Positions 1 to 13,800 of a DNA stretch of 64,000 nucleotides are shown in pieces. Source of the stretch: Oscarella lobularis (lineage: Eukaryota > Porifera > Homoscleromorpha > Homosclerophorida > Oscarellidae); NCBI RefSeq assembly GCF_947507565.1, contig NC_089190.1:1054001-1118000 (forward strand), read 5' to 3'. Position numbers and translations under genes: made by a program. The notes beneath the pieces were generated by a model. The model made no database searches. It saw nothing but the letters and a program-made list of their open reading frames with translations, and was not told where the DNA came from. The stretch's first letter is position 1. Each line of letters starts with the position of its first letter.

Positions 1-1823
1 ACGTTAGTTCTTTCCTAGAAATCCATAATGATTATATACTATTATTACAGCTTGTTCTTAAAACCTGATCGAAGCAATTTGTTCATCCTTTCGCTGTTCA
101 AGACGTCGCTGAGCTACCAATGCTACTCTTTTAAGTGAAGCCAGTTGTTGCCTAAGAGCCAATTACTGTACATACCAATTATCACTATATTTTAATAACC
201 TAATTTGAGCAATCTCTCCGTCTTTACGCTGTACAAGACGCTGAGCAGAGACCAGTTCTTCTCTGAATTACTAATTCACCCTTTTGTCCACATAGATATA
301 ATGTCATAAACAACCTGATAGAAGCTATTTCTTCGTCAAAAAGAGCTGAGTTTGCTCTGAAATGATTGACATGAGCTACCATTATGTATACAGTATATTT
401 TAATTATTCAACCTTTTCTCCTCGTCTAATTCAACGCATCTTCGTCGAAGATGTTCCAACTCACGTTGCATCATATCAATCTCTTCACTTCCACTTGGAA
501 GTGGGAGACGCGGAGATGAAATTGCTGCACAAAGAGAAACCTGCCTTGACAAAAGAATTTCTTGTTCCATTATCATGTTTGACTCTTTTTCAAAGTCTAT
601 AAAATATGTACATTTATTAAATGCAACCGGAAAAAATCAATCAATTACCAAGGTGAAAAAAACTAATAATTGGATTAAATTTCAAATCCCAATCTCGTCC
701 ACCACAGACAAAGACTTCTGTAGTCTTGTCTTTGTTCTGCACACAATGACATGTGTGCTGCCAAACCTTTCCCAATTGTGGTGGATCAACGTCTATCTAA
801 ACTAACCGTCAACAAATATATACTACATTAGAAGGCCGTTGTAACAACCTGATAAGATTTGGACTTTTCACAATCCAAAACGTAAACATAGTCAGAATTT
901 GTTTCGTTGAACATTCGACCACCAATGAGAAGACAAATTGATTTGTCTTCTAATCCTTGTTTCACTAATTGACAAATTCTATGGCCTTCCCTGGGTGATG
1001 GTTTTACATTGAAATCAACGATCGTCCACGTCTAACAATCGGATTATTACATCTACAGTATTCGATTATTAATTAAACAATTTACTTTATTATTCAAATT
1101 CATCACAAAAGAGTGACTTTCCAAATTCAAGTCCCTTCCATGAAGTAATGCTTGATGATGGTCAATGGTTGCCATGGCAGCAAGCACAAGTGGTTTGGGT
1201 CTTGTTCCATGCAATTCCAAATCCAACCACATTCCTAGTCTCTATTTCAAATCAAAACGAAATTGAAATTCATTCTACTCACCTTTTTCACATCCCTCTT
1301 CAAATTCAAATTCATAAATATCATTACTCCAGTATCCTTCCTGAGTCGCCCCAGACTGGAGTTGGTCGCGAGGAATATCCTTTCCGCTCCTTCCCCCAAA
1401 CATGATCAGTCTCGATCCAATTGCACACAAACAGCAGAATGAGCGCTCGTGAGGTTTCTTTCCTCCGATAGGCGTCGCTACTTCGATCCATTCCATTTTC
1501 CTCGGATCGAGACGATAAACGATTTCCAGTAGACGACCCCCGCATGCCTTTCCCCCGTACGAGTAGATCATCTTGTCGATGACAACACATCGTGCACCCG
1601 TACAAGGTGGAGGAATCGTTCGGCCTCGAGCCAATCGACGGATCCATTTCTTTTCCGCCCTCCGAACATTCATCACCAAGATTTCATTGCGGGGAACGTA
1701 TTTTGATCCATCGTCGCCCCCGAAGAGATGTAGATGATCGTCGACCAACGCGCATTCATGAGAACGTCGTTTCTGGGACGAGGCAGAATCGCTTTGGCGA
1801 CGTAGTTGACGGAAGAAAGCCAT
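1..1823 (-). CDS. Kelch-repeat plus coiled-coil protein (3' end outside window)
   Basis: Unnamed multi-exon gene, N-terminus at 1823 (MAFFRQLRRQSDSASS), running leftward off the window. The first large exon (about 1281-1823) carries kelch blades: LFGGDDGS, IYSYGGKACGG and IMFGGRSGKD, each the GG blade signature with a following W. Further short exons at about 1115-1240, 845-1035 and 650-800 continue the propeller with LLIGGRMFNETNSDYVYVLD and EVFVCGGRDWDLKF. From about 600 leftward, short exons encode Glu/Arg/Leu-rich helix (MMQRELEHLRRRCVELDEE). At least three small exons then repeat a related segment, for example AQRRLEQRKDEQIASIR and SAQRLVQRKDGEIAQIR. Propeller followed by coiled coil is the layout of scaffold proteins such as Tea1 and RABEPK-like proteins. 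I cannot assign an orthologue. Exon limits in the coiled coil are approximate. Confidence 0.75.
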
Positions 1824-2338
1824 TTAGGTACTAGGTAGCAACCACTGCGCAAGCGCTAACACGAAAAACTAACAAACAAAAATCCAATTTGGAGCCTTCA
1901 AACACATAATTGCTTCCAAGCACATAATTGTTTCCAAGCACATAATTGTTTCCTAAGCCGGTTTGCCTGCCTGTCTCACTTTTAGCTTCTTTGACGTCAC
2001 TTGGCCGCAAAGTTCCGGATATCCGTGCTTCAGCACACCCACAAAAGATCGCCACTATAAAAAAGAATTAAACCATGTATTCCTTCACATCACTGAAACG
2101 TATACTATCTATTGGCCAAGTCAGATTGACCCTTGCGAGAATATTCCTAAACGCATCCACAACAGATCGCCACTCGGCTCTTTCAAATCAGTCTGACATT
2201 ATCAACACGAACCCCGGTAAGTACGCAACACAAAAGAATTGGTGCTTGAGCAAAGTCACTTGCATTTATAAATTACAAGTCGATAAATTTCCTTTCTACC
2301 ACGAGCATGTACACTGCTGCTGCATGTGAGCGCACGTT
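1824..2338. other. Intergenic spacer with an 18-bp tandem repeat
   Basis: No gene is supported here. It lies upstream of the kelch gene and downstream of aPKC. At 1900-1953 an 18-bp unit (core cacataattgtttcc) is present three times with one or two changes. Because 18 is a multiple of three, the minus strand reads as a hexapeptide repeat, but nothing else supports coding. Confidence 0.6.
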
Positions 2339-5283
<2,945 letters not shown>

Positions 5284-5530
5284 GTCTCTTCGCCTGCGCC
5301 CTTCAAACCGCAACGAACATTTCGTTCACACGAATTCACAACATTGGTTAGCGTGCGGTAGAGAAAGAATGACTGACGTAAGACGCTGAACAACTCTTTT
5401 TCTTCTCGCGATCTTTTCGATGTAGCCGCCGGAAACGTCGAGCTATTCGCCCAACAAAATCGCAAGCGTAAACGGTAGATAAACATTCGCGCGAACGCAT
5501 CGCGCTAAACGAGTCCTCCTTTCCGATTCA
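5284..5530. promoter_or_regulatory. Shared upstream region of aPKC and the TMEM272-like gene
   Basis: About 250 bases separate the aPKC start on the minus strand from the first recognised exon of the plus-strand membrane protein. It contains TGACGTAA (a CRE-like octamer, near 5371-5378). No TATA box is obvious. Inferred bidirectional promoter; the 5' exon of the right-hand gene may also lie here. Confidence 0.45.
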
Positions 5531-6621
5531 GACGCGCCACCTTCGTACGAAGACGTCGCCGCGCCGAAGCGAAACGCGTCGACGAGCCATTCGGAGAGTG
5601 AGTGAGACAGAGCGACTCGATTCGTTCGATCGAAGCTTTTTTCGTCGTTTTTTCGTTTCCAGATGGACCGCCCGCGTACAATTCTCTCTTTCCGACGCCC
5701 AATCAGCTGGGCCGATACATACGCCGAGTGTCGCTCGGCACGATATCGCGCATGGAAAGCGAGAGCGGCGACGACGAACGACGCGGATGCGCTGGGAGGA
5801 GTCGAACGGCGCGACTAGTGATGACGATAGGTGTGACGAAAACGCGACGAGAAAAAATAATAATTAGAAAATCTTGTTTCTATTTTTTAGCTTTCGTCGT
5901 ATTCGCTTTGGCTTTCATATTCGGATTTCCCGTTGCGATGATTGCTATAGGTTAGAAACGGTTAATTTAATTAAATAATTTGATTAATTTTAATTAACAA
6001 CCTAAGGCAAGTTATGTTGTGTCCTTTTGCGAGACTGTGTAGAAGTATTAGTCACACCTCACTAGACGTGATATGTAGTCCCGCTTCCTTTGGGGACCTC
6101 GACTAGAGATGTTTTACCTGTACAGAAATCACTCTCTTTTAGGTGCCAAGAACATCAACGAGTGTCCCATCGAACGATTCATACCGATTTTTCTCATTGT
6201 GATGGGAGTCTTTCACATGATCGAATTCTGCGGGCGCGTCGTCTACCACACGTCGTCCTCTGTCTCTGTCGAGGAGCAGAGTGATGAGGGATCCAAGGAT
6301 CTGGTGCTCTTGTTTCTCGTCGCTTGGTTCATTGCCGGCAACGTGTGGGTTCTAACGAAGTATTCAAGGTAGATGTCACCATCGTCAGGTAATAATATTG
6401 ATTTTTATATCTCAAGTTATTCGCCGTACAAGGAGTGCAATGGGACCGTCACGTGTCCCTTCACCAGACCGAATCCCGATTATTGCAAGGAGTCGCTGAT
6501 GAACTTTTCATTTTGGTCACTTCTAACGTACTATATGATACTTGGGCTCTTTCTTCTTCTAGTTTTCTGTGTTTGGATAGTCAAACTTGGGCAGCGGTAC
6601 TGTAGCGGTAGTGCCGCGTAA
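5531..6621 (+). CDS. TMEM272-like four-helix membrane protein
   Basis: Multi-pass membrane protein of unknown function related to the TMEM272-like family of animals. The first recognised exon (about 5531-5594) encodes DAPPSYEDVAAPKRN, a PPxY-type cytoplasmic motif that could bind WW domains. Splicing at GTGAGTGAG to TTTCCAG gives a second one (GPPAYNSLFPTPNQLGRYI). Helices follow: FYFLAFVVFALAFIFGFPVAMIAIG (5873-5950), then after an intron the family signature NECPIERFIPIFLIVMGVFH, LVLLFLVAWFIAGNVWVL, and after a third intron a Cys-containing loop (ECNGTVTCPF) and LTYYMILGLFLLLVFCVWIV. Stop at 6619-6621. I could not find an in-frame ATG upstream of the DAPPSYED exon, so the true start is probably in a short unrecognised 5' exon. 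Confidence 0.8.
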
Positions 6622-6686
6622 AGAGCCCGTTTCTCTACGTTTATAGACTTTTAATTATTGTAACATTTGCTACGCGATTCTAATAG

Positions 6687-8300
6687 CTATAAGTTGACAC
6701 CTCTCGTCTCCAGAACCCAGACAACTTGCTCAGCAATTCCTAATAGGTACCTATCTCTTATTTCACTATCACGGAAGCACTTGATCACCTTACCGCACAG
6801 ATTTCCGTCGTATTTGATGTACACGTAACCGTCCAATCCCCATCCAGTGCCCCACGTATTGCGCACAATCCAATATGGAACGGGACCTTAGAGAGAGAAA
6901 GAGAGGTCAAATAGATTAGATCCTTTTTCTATTTAAAGGCAAGCTTACCTTCAAAATTATAGCCCACGACTTGCACGGCGTGGTCCAGCGTAAAGCTGGG
7001 ACAGTGATGCTGTATTATACCACCTCGAAAAAAAAAAGAGACTCGGCGTTTGAAGAACTCCACGTTCAATTGCTCGCTCTCTCACTGATATAGTCTTGCC
7101 ACGTGCTTGCGTCGACTGCTACGGACATGGGACCGTACGTCATCAAAACCGGTATCATTTCCCGTTCCATCGAAATGAATCTGGAAGATTGTTTCGCTCA
7201 CTACAATCTTTTGAATCCACTCTTACTTGCTGTAATTATGATGCACCACTTTCACACCTTCACTGACACTACAGAATGAGAGAGAGTGTACAGTACCTCG
7301 CATTCTCTACACCCGGAGTTCTTACAGATTGGTGATGCAACTAGGATCCTTGCCGTCGCCACTGGTAAACGGATACGCTTTCTCGGGAACTATCGTCACG
7401 TCGTTCTGAAGATAAATAATCCGATAAATAAGTTAGCTCATTCGGTTGGACTTTTTAATACCGATTCGGCCCATTCCATGGCCTTCTCGATGTCCCCGCC
7501 TTTGCATCCGTCGGACGTCGAGTCGCATGAGATGAACTGCTGGGGACTCAAAGGGACAGGAGTCACATTCGACTGAATGGCATAGTGACTTTCTATGGTC
7601 TCGACAACACTAAAAGCCCTTGAGAGAAAAGAACAGACGAAACAGTAGAAATCGAGCAAGCGAAATAGCAGCAACGCACCAGCAAGAGCCACACTAAAAA
7701 AATCCCACGTGAATACTTTTTTTAATTCAATATATTCTTGCTTCGAACTCCACCTGCTTTTGGTTTCTGATAGACGTTAGAACACCCTTGTCTCTCCTGA
7801 CAAAAAGTCTATTCAAGATTGCGAGTTTTAATCGAATTTAAAATTTGACCAGTCAAAGCTCTTCTGCTGCATCGTTTCCGCGTTCCAATTTTCGACGAGT
7901 GGACTCGCGGGTCGAGTCGCGTTTTTGGCAACCGAACTTGACATTAGGAACTGTTCTGAGAACAGATCGATTGATCGTCGTCAGGTCACGTGACATTTTT
8001 CTCTTGCCTGCAAATTCGCTCGGTGTCAAGTCGGAGAAGCGGTTCACGCCGTAGATGGCGTCCCATTCGTTTACTCTGCCTCTGTTTAGAATTTCGTGGC
8101 GCTTGCGACTGTTCTAAAGCGTTTGCGTAAGTTCGATGCGGTTTAGAAAGTGAAATCACTTCGAAGATTTGTTCGCGTCGAGCGTATTCGGCCGTTCCCT
8201 TAGCGTAAGATTTGCCGTAAGCTGCAATGAAGTCGTCAAAGTCTGCAGTCGTGTCTGTTTCGACGAATAGGAGAAGGAAAACCGCTGCGAAGCTCAACAT
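6687..8300 (-). CDS. CTSO: Cathepsin O-like papain-family cysteine protease
   Basis: Lysosomal or secreted C1A peptidase, made as a preproenzyme. Start at 8300 with signal peptide [20 protein letters not shown]. The inhibitor (I29) propeptide follows ([36 protein letters not shown]). The catalytic cysteine sits in CGSCWAFSVVE, assembled across two introns near 7615-7705. The GCxGG element is [16 protein letters not shown]. The catalytic His is in [12 protein letters not shown] and the Asn in [17 protein letters not shown]. The segment [15 protein letters not shown] is the best discriminator and matches cathepsin O better than L or B. The protein ends [20 protein letters not shown] with stop at 6687-6689. 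All catalytic residues are present, so it should be active. Confidence 0.9.
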
Positions 8301-8346
8301 GATTTCCGCAGGTTAGCGCGCTTTAGCTCGTACGAGTCCCGTTCAA
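8301..8346. promoter_or_regulatory. 46-bp divergent spacer between cathepsin O and NDUFV3
   Basis: Only 46 bases lie between the two start codons on opposite strands. The 5' UTRs and promoter must therefore overlap each other or lie within the neighbour's transcribed region. No TATA element is seen. Inferred bidirectional promoter. Confidence 0.5.
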
Positions 8347-8640
8347 ATGGAGAGTACTTTTCGTTTAGTGCGGAATCCAGCGTCTTTTCTCAGGCGAATG
8401 CTTCAGGTTTCGTTTACTTCTTGTGTGAAGAACTAGAAAACGATTGATCTATAGGCACAATCGTCGTTGCGTCGTTTCCTTAGCTCTTCGACCCAATCTA
8501 CAAGCGAATCCGGCAAGACGGACGCGAAATCGTACAAAGCCGAAGACTACTTTGCCTACAACGAACTCTCCTTCTACGACATCGATGCGAAAATGAGCCA
8601 ATTCAGGCTGAAACAGCCCGACGGAAAACCGAAACAATGA
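8347..8640 (+). CDS. NDUFV3: NADH dehydrogenase flavoprotein 3 (complex I 10-kDa accessory subunit)
   Basis: Two exons, 8347-8406 and 8455-8640, joined over a 48-base intron. The encoded protein is about 81 residues. The N-terminus MESTFRLVRNPASFLRRMLQ followed by SSLRRFLSSS is Arg/Ser-rich with no acidic residue beyond position 2, as for a mitochondrial presequence. The C-terminal block YKAEDYFAYNELSFYDIDAK continuing MSQFRLKQP matches the conserved C-terminus of NDUFV3 (pattern YKN..HHDY..Y.F.DL...LSKFRMPQP). The family is small and poorly conserved, so this block is the whole case. In complex I it sits at the tip of the peripheral arm next to NDUFV1/V2. Confidence 0.8.
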
Positions 8641-8965
8641 AAAACCTAAAACAGAACTCGAGTAGCGTAGTAGACTCTGTCGGACACGACTTAGACTAAG
8701 CCTACTGTGAGCTTACCTTGCAAATAAACCGACAACGATTTTAATTAATTAATTAATTAATTAATTAATTAATTAATTGAGAGTCCCCGATTTATCCATT
8801 CTGCATCTACGCAATGTTGGCATGGCAATTATAAACAGATTTGCAACGCTAGAATGTTTCTACAAAATCAGGTTTAATACTATTTTGTGTTACGCTCCCC
8901 GCAAATAAAAATGCCCATGTTTTATGATATCATAGATTCCCTTTTTCCTTTTCCTTAACACTTTA
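8641..8965. other. Intergenic spacer with TTAA microsatellite
   Basis: No coding sequence is seen between NDUFV3 and the 3' end of the glucosyltransferase gene (convergent 3' ends). It holds a pure (TTAA)n run and AT-rich sequence. AAATAAA/AATAAA-like signals near 8724 and 8905 could serve as poly(A) sites. Confidence 0.6.
8741..8779. repeat. (TTAA)n simple repeat
   Basis: Nearly ten uninterrupted copies of TTAA. Shorter runs of the same motif occur in many introns and spacers of this window (for example 10408-10428, 33640-33664, 43957-43972, 50184-50201). Confidence 0.95.
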
Positions 8966-10821
8966 CTACTCTAACTTCACGCTGTGACCGCCGAACTCCA
9001 GTTGAAAAAGATGGCCTCCCCACGTGATGCGCTGGCTGCAAAGCGACTCGACGAATATCGGTATCGTCCACAACTCGCGCACGAGCCAAGCGCAGATGAC
9101 TTTCCACATGCTCGGCAGTGGACCATTCTATGTGGAACAAGATTGCGTGAAAACACATCATTTATCACTTATAGGCTGTTTTACTTCAACGCAAGACATG
9201 AGATGGTAGTCTAAGAGGAACCAGACTATTGACTGAAGAACGAAGAAGGTCAGAACGCAGCAGTTGAATATTCGCGAAGCAGCGATCGATGCGAAAATGC
9301 CGAGGAAAATGCACTCCGTTAGAGGCTCCAGTAAACCCGGAAAAGGCATCATCGAAGCCCTCAATCTCGTCCACCTCGAGAGAAAACGAGAACGTAATAA
9401 AGTTAAAAAAATTGAATGAGTGCATGTCACCTGATCATTCGATTCCGAAATCGAGATAGCGACGTTACAGTGGCGGACGGATTCTGCAAGGCTGGCAATG
9501 AGCACAGAGAAAGTTTCCATCCTCTAAACAAGAAAAGATTTAGTAACAGGCTACTTGATAGACATGATGCGGGGTTTTTTTTGTCGTACTACTGCATAGG
9601 TCTCACCTTTCCCAAAGCGTCTTTCCTATGAAGAAATCTTCCGCTAGATATTCGCTGAAAGCAGCCAAGCCACCTACTCAATCTATTAGTAGGTGGGGAG
9701 ACGTTTCTGAGCAGGTGTACTTACCAACTTCCTCGAGAGCGCTCTTTCGAAGCAACCACGACATTCCATTGGCACAATTTCGTTTGAGCATATCAGCAAC
9801 TAAGTAGACTCGAGCGTGCTGAGTGCCAAAGTAGATCTACCCAAGACAGTCCAATAGATAATAGAAAAATCATCTGTCGCAGTCCTAAGACTCACCTTGT
9901 CAACTAGAGCAGCAAATGAGTCAGCAGGTAAAGCGTAAGGAAGCTAAATAAATAATGGAAATATATATATGTATTTAGTAGGAGGTCAGGGGCTACCTGA
10001 TGAACGAGACCGACGGTGGGATCTAAACATGCTACGAGTTCTTTAAGATTCTCAGGACGAACTTAAAAAGAGAGGTTAATTAATTAGAACAAAAACATAG
10101 GGAATTTGGTACGAACCCATTATGTTGCTGTCACTCAGCCAAATAAAGTCGTGACGCGCACCGGACACGGCGACGTGCATGTTATTAATTTTCGGATTGA
10201 TCCCAATGTGCTTGCCTCCTTAGACAAAAAGAAAAGATTATGATAGAACAATAATACTACAGAGATCTGTATCCAACCTACCAGTAAGAAGTCTTGCATC
10301 TACTGACGGATACTTGGCTATGAGGCTATCAACAATAGCCTTCGCCGGATCATCGGGATCCATGACACAAAATAGAATTTCAAACTACAAAACGCAAATA
10401 TTGGATTAATTAATTAATTAATTAATTAGCAGATTTATTGACCTTATTCGAGGGGTAATCCAACTTGAAGTACCCCTCCAAGTTGTCGTTCAGATTCCCG
10501 TCATCTCCCAACAAAGGCTTATAGAAAAAACTCCCACACACGAGACGTACGCTTTTTGGCCCTGAATTCACCTTAACGATCGTCACCGACGGGCATAAGT
10601 CGTCGCTCTTAAGCGAAAATCTACGACGGTGAAGGCTGAGGCGTCTGAAACGAGGCAAAATGACTCGAATCGATGAACCGAAGACGCTTTGGAGCTAGAG
10701 ATGCTTACGCGCGGACGGCTGCCGGTATGTGAGATAGCAAAATGTAGCCGCACCACGCAAAAAAGACGCCGTTCCAAAACCACGACGAGAAATCGACCGC
10801 CGCCGAGAAATGATCAGCCAT
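8966..10821 (-). CDS. UGCG: Ceramide glucosyltransferase
   Basis: GT21 enzyme of the Golgi that transfers glucose from UDP-glucose to ceramide, the first step of glycosphingolipid synthesis. Start at 10821, MADHFSAAVDFSSWFWNGVF, running into the N-terminal membrane helix. After short introns come VTIVKPLLGDDGNLNDNLE and the D1 motif MDPDDPAKAIVDSL. GINPKINNMHVAVSG follows, then the D2 motif IWLSDSNIM, VGLVHQLPYA and D3 LAEDFFIGKTLWER. The acceptor-site motif is RFRNRMIRWTRLRASMMP. C-terminal helices follow, and the last exon (VICAWLVRELWTIPIFVESL, RITWGGHLFQL) ends at 8966. The D1-D2-D3-(Q/R)xxRW order is complete, so the enzyme should be functional. It is divergent from the next gene, with 69 bases between start codons. 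Confidence 0.95.
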
Positions 10822-10890
10822 CGAGGAAGATACGGGATTTCACGCGCGGTTGACCACGTGGCAATTTTCTTTTCACTCAACCCGATCCCA
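10822..10890. promoter_or_regulatory. Divergent promoter of UGCG and SHOC1-like gene, with CACGTG
   Basis: Sixty-nine bases separate the two opposite start codons. A palindromic E-box CACGTG lies at 10855-10860, almost centred. That suits a direction-neutral bHLH site (USF/Myc/TFE type); binding is inferred. Confidence 0.5.
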
Positions 10891-13800
10891 ATGCCCGTGT
10901 TCTTAGCAAAGAATTATTACGCAGAGGTCATTTTTTCGCTCTCACTTTGGCATTTGCGTCGGATCGCCTTCGATAATTTAGGTCTCACACCAAAACGACT
11001 CGAAGGACGTTCTGAAGCAAATGATTTGTCTCGACTCCATAGAAACGACTTGTATCGACGATCAGAAATTCTATTGGCCTGGTATCACGTGCCCCACATT
11101 GAAAATTATTAATCAATTATACCCCTACTGCATTTAATTAAGATTTGAGGCAGGAAGACTTTGGTAGCTATGGTAACGAAAAGGACTCGCTCGACGAAGA
11201 CTTGGAATCGTTAGACAGCGGATATCGGTGTTCGGAATTGGAGAGCTTTGCTGACGATTTCGAGGATACGTGTAGCGAAGAGCTACCGGAGGACGTTGAG
11301 ACGGCTTTGCTTGAAGCGTGTGACGAGGCAATAGAGATGGTCAAGGCGTCATCAAATCAGACGACGCTCTTCTGGGAGGATGACAATGATGATGACGACA
11401 GCGACGACAAATGGTGTCTCGAAGATTTTCTGCCTCTTTGCGCGTCCGGCGACTACTTGGCCGACTACCTGGCTCAATTACGTCGACTCGACGTGCTGCA
11501 GAAGCGATTGCATCAGGTGGGGGTCAGCGTCGTTCCGGATCCGTTTCTGACTGGCGACGGCGAGCCGATAAGCGAGCGACTGATGAGGTCGATATTTGAC
11601 GCGAGCAACGAGCCGACGGGAGAAGAAACGGAAGCGACGTCGACGCACTCAAAGGACTTCACCGAGTTGCCGGATCTGCTACAGAAGGAACCTCTCGGCG
11701 TATTATCGACGACTTTCATATTTATTGATTTATTGATTATTGCCTTGCTTTGCGCAGGAGGAGAACGTCTTTGAAGGTTTTTGCGAGCCCTTTCGAGACG
11801 ACGAGCTCTTCCGTCGCGATGCTGTCAATCCAGGATCTTGCGTTCGAGCGCACATCGAAGTAGACTGCTTGTTTGTCGACAAACTCGACGGGGATGATGG
11901 CTTCGTTGATGACGTTGTCGCGCGAGTGAGAGAGTCGCTTCGGTCGGATTTGAGCTACGGTGACGATAGTGCAACGACGGCGGAAAAATCCTCGACTCTC
12001 GTTCTTTTGAATGATGACAGTGAATGCTTGGCATCTTTCTTCGTATTTTTATCTGATTCCTCTTTTAGATGCGAACGGCGACTGTTTTAATGCGAGCACG
12101 TGTCTGATCGAGACGCCGGTGTCCGACAGAAGTCCAATAGAAAGATATAGTCGTCGCAGAATGAATGATCATCTCGACGCAATGTCACCTATACCGATGA
12201 GTCCCCAACCGTTGCTGTACGTAAATCATCTTCTTATCATCAATAAATAGATTCTTCTCCAGACGAATCCTGTCCCCGAGCACTGCAAATAGAGAAGAGC
12301 TGTCTATACAGAGAAGAGACATGAGCTATGACGACATAGCAGGACTCGTCTTCGAAGGTAGATAGTAGAAGAGAATAGTATTGATTCGCGTAAAAAATTC
12401 AAATTTCGTCCCATTAGTTCCCCCGCTCGATGCTATAGCAACGCTACCTCGACCACCGACCGTTCTCAATCTGATGGAAATTCTCGAAGTGAGTGTCGAG
12501 ACGCTCAGTAGCACGCTCGAAGTCGATCTCTACTGGGATCCGGTGAGCGACAGCGAATCGTTCGTCGACAGTGCAATGCGAGCTCTTCGAGACGAGTTAT
12601 TATTTGAAAGTAACGACGGGAACGACGATAACGAGCGTTGTTTCCTTGCGGAGACTTTCTGCAAGGCTCAACCTTTTCTTACGTTCGGTTAGATAATTCA
12701 ATACCGTTTCAGTATATGCGACTTCTTTGTTGTGTTAGTTAACGACGATCTTCTGTTGAGAGAAGAGGAGGAGGAAGAGAACGCGTTGCCTCCACAAACA
12801 TTGGCTTCTAGCTTGGGAATACCGAGCCTACGAAACGGTAGAAATGTTTCCCATGTCTATAAATGACGTTGGCACGATTCTTTGGTCCCCAGAACCCGAG
12901 GGTTACCGGAAAAAAACGCTGCAGCAAAAGCGTCGTCATTCTCCACCTCCAGAACGCCTTAGGAAATCAAAGCAGCAACCGTTTCCAGCGTTTGATCCAC
13001 TTGATGAGTTCTCCATGCTTCGAACCAGGAAAGCGGCAGAGCCGTCGCCTTCACCACTACCTGCAGGGGAGGAAAAGGGGACAAAAGGAACGTTCGGTCA
13101 AGACGGAATACCATCGGTCAATTCAATTACTCGCGAAGTCGAGATGCAAGGTTTTCTCGGTGTCCTTGCCTCGGACACACCTTTTCATATGCACGCAGGT
13201 TCTCTCATAAACGTCGTCGCTCTTCTGGAGCGTACGGCCGACGCGCCGCTCGGCGCACTTCGTTCCCACAACGTGCTGACTCGTCGCGACTCTTTTCAAA
13301 TCGTGCAGCTCGACTATATTCGATTTCGAATGAGAGAAGTGGAAGTGCGACTGGCGACTGACGACGAGCGACCTCGAGACGAGGAGATCTACAAGAACGC
13401 TTATTGTTTGTGCATTCTCGTTGAATTGGCTGACCTTATCGTCCACTGCAGTATTAGATCTGCAATAGGTAACCAAACCCTAGATATACGCTCCTATGAT
13501 AGTAGATGTTTTTAGGTCATCTATCCAAGACACTAGAAAAGAGAGAGAGTTTAGCTGTTAAAGGTACCTCTCTCTTATCTTTTAATTCCACTTATTCATT
13601 CTTACTCGTAGACTTTCTTGATCTCGTCCTGCATCATTTGACGAGGAACGAGCGCAATCTCAGAGCCCAGAAAGTGTACCATGCCAAGTTGAACGAACTT
13701 CGAAATCTCGTCAACGGTCACGGCTCCAATGGATGTCATTTGAGCAAGGTTTGGACTTTGGGGAAAAAGTCTTCGCTTTTCTCTTCGATGTTGCAACAGA

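Noticed and set aside
1592-1834. Plus-strand open frame opposite the kelch exon
   Set aside because: It is the antisense of a strong kelch coding exon and has no domain signature of its own.
1831-2055. Minus-strand frame with a GNNYVL hexapeptide repeat
   Set aside because: It is produced by the 18-bp tandem repeat. There is no splice support, start context or flanking protein sequence.
8741-8779. Telomeric or satellite origin of the TTAA run
   Set aside because: It is one short microsatellite of a motif that is common throughout the window, with no higher-order array.
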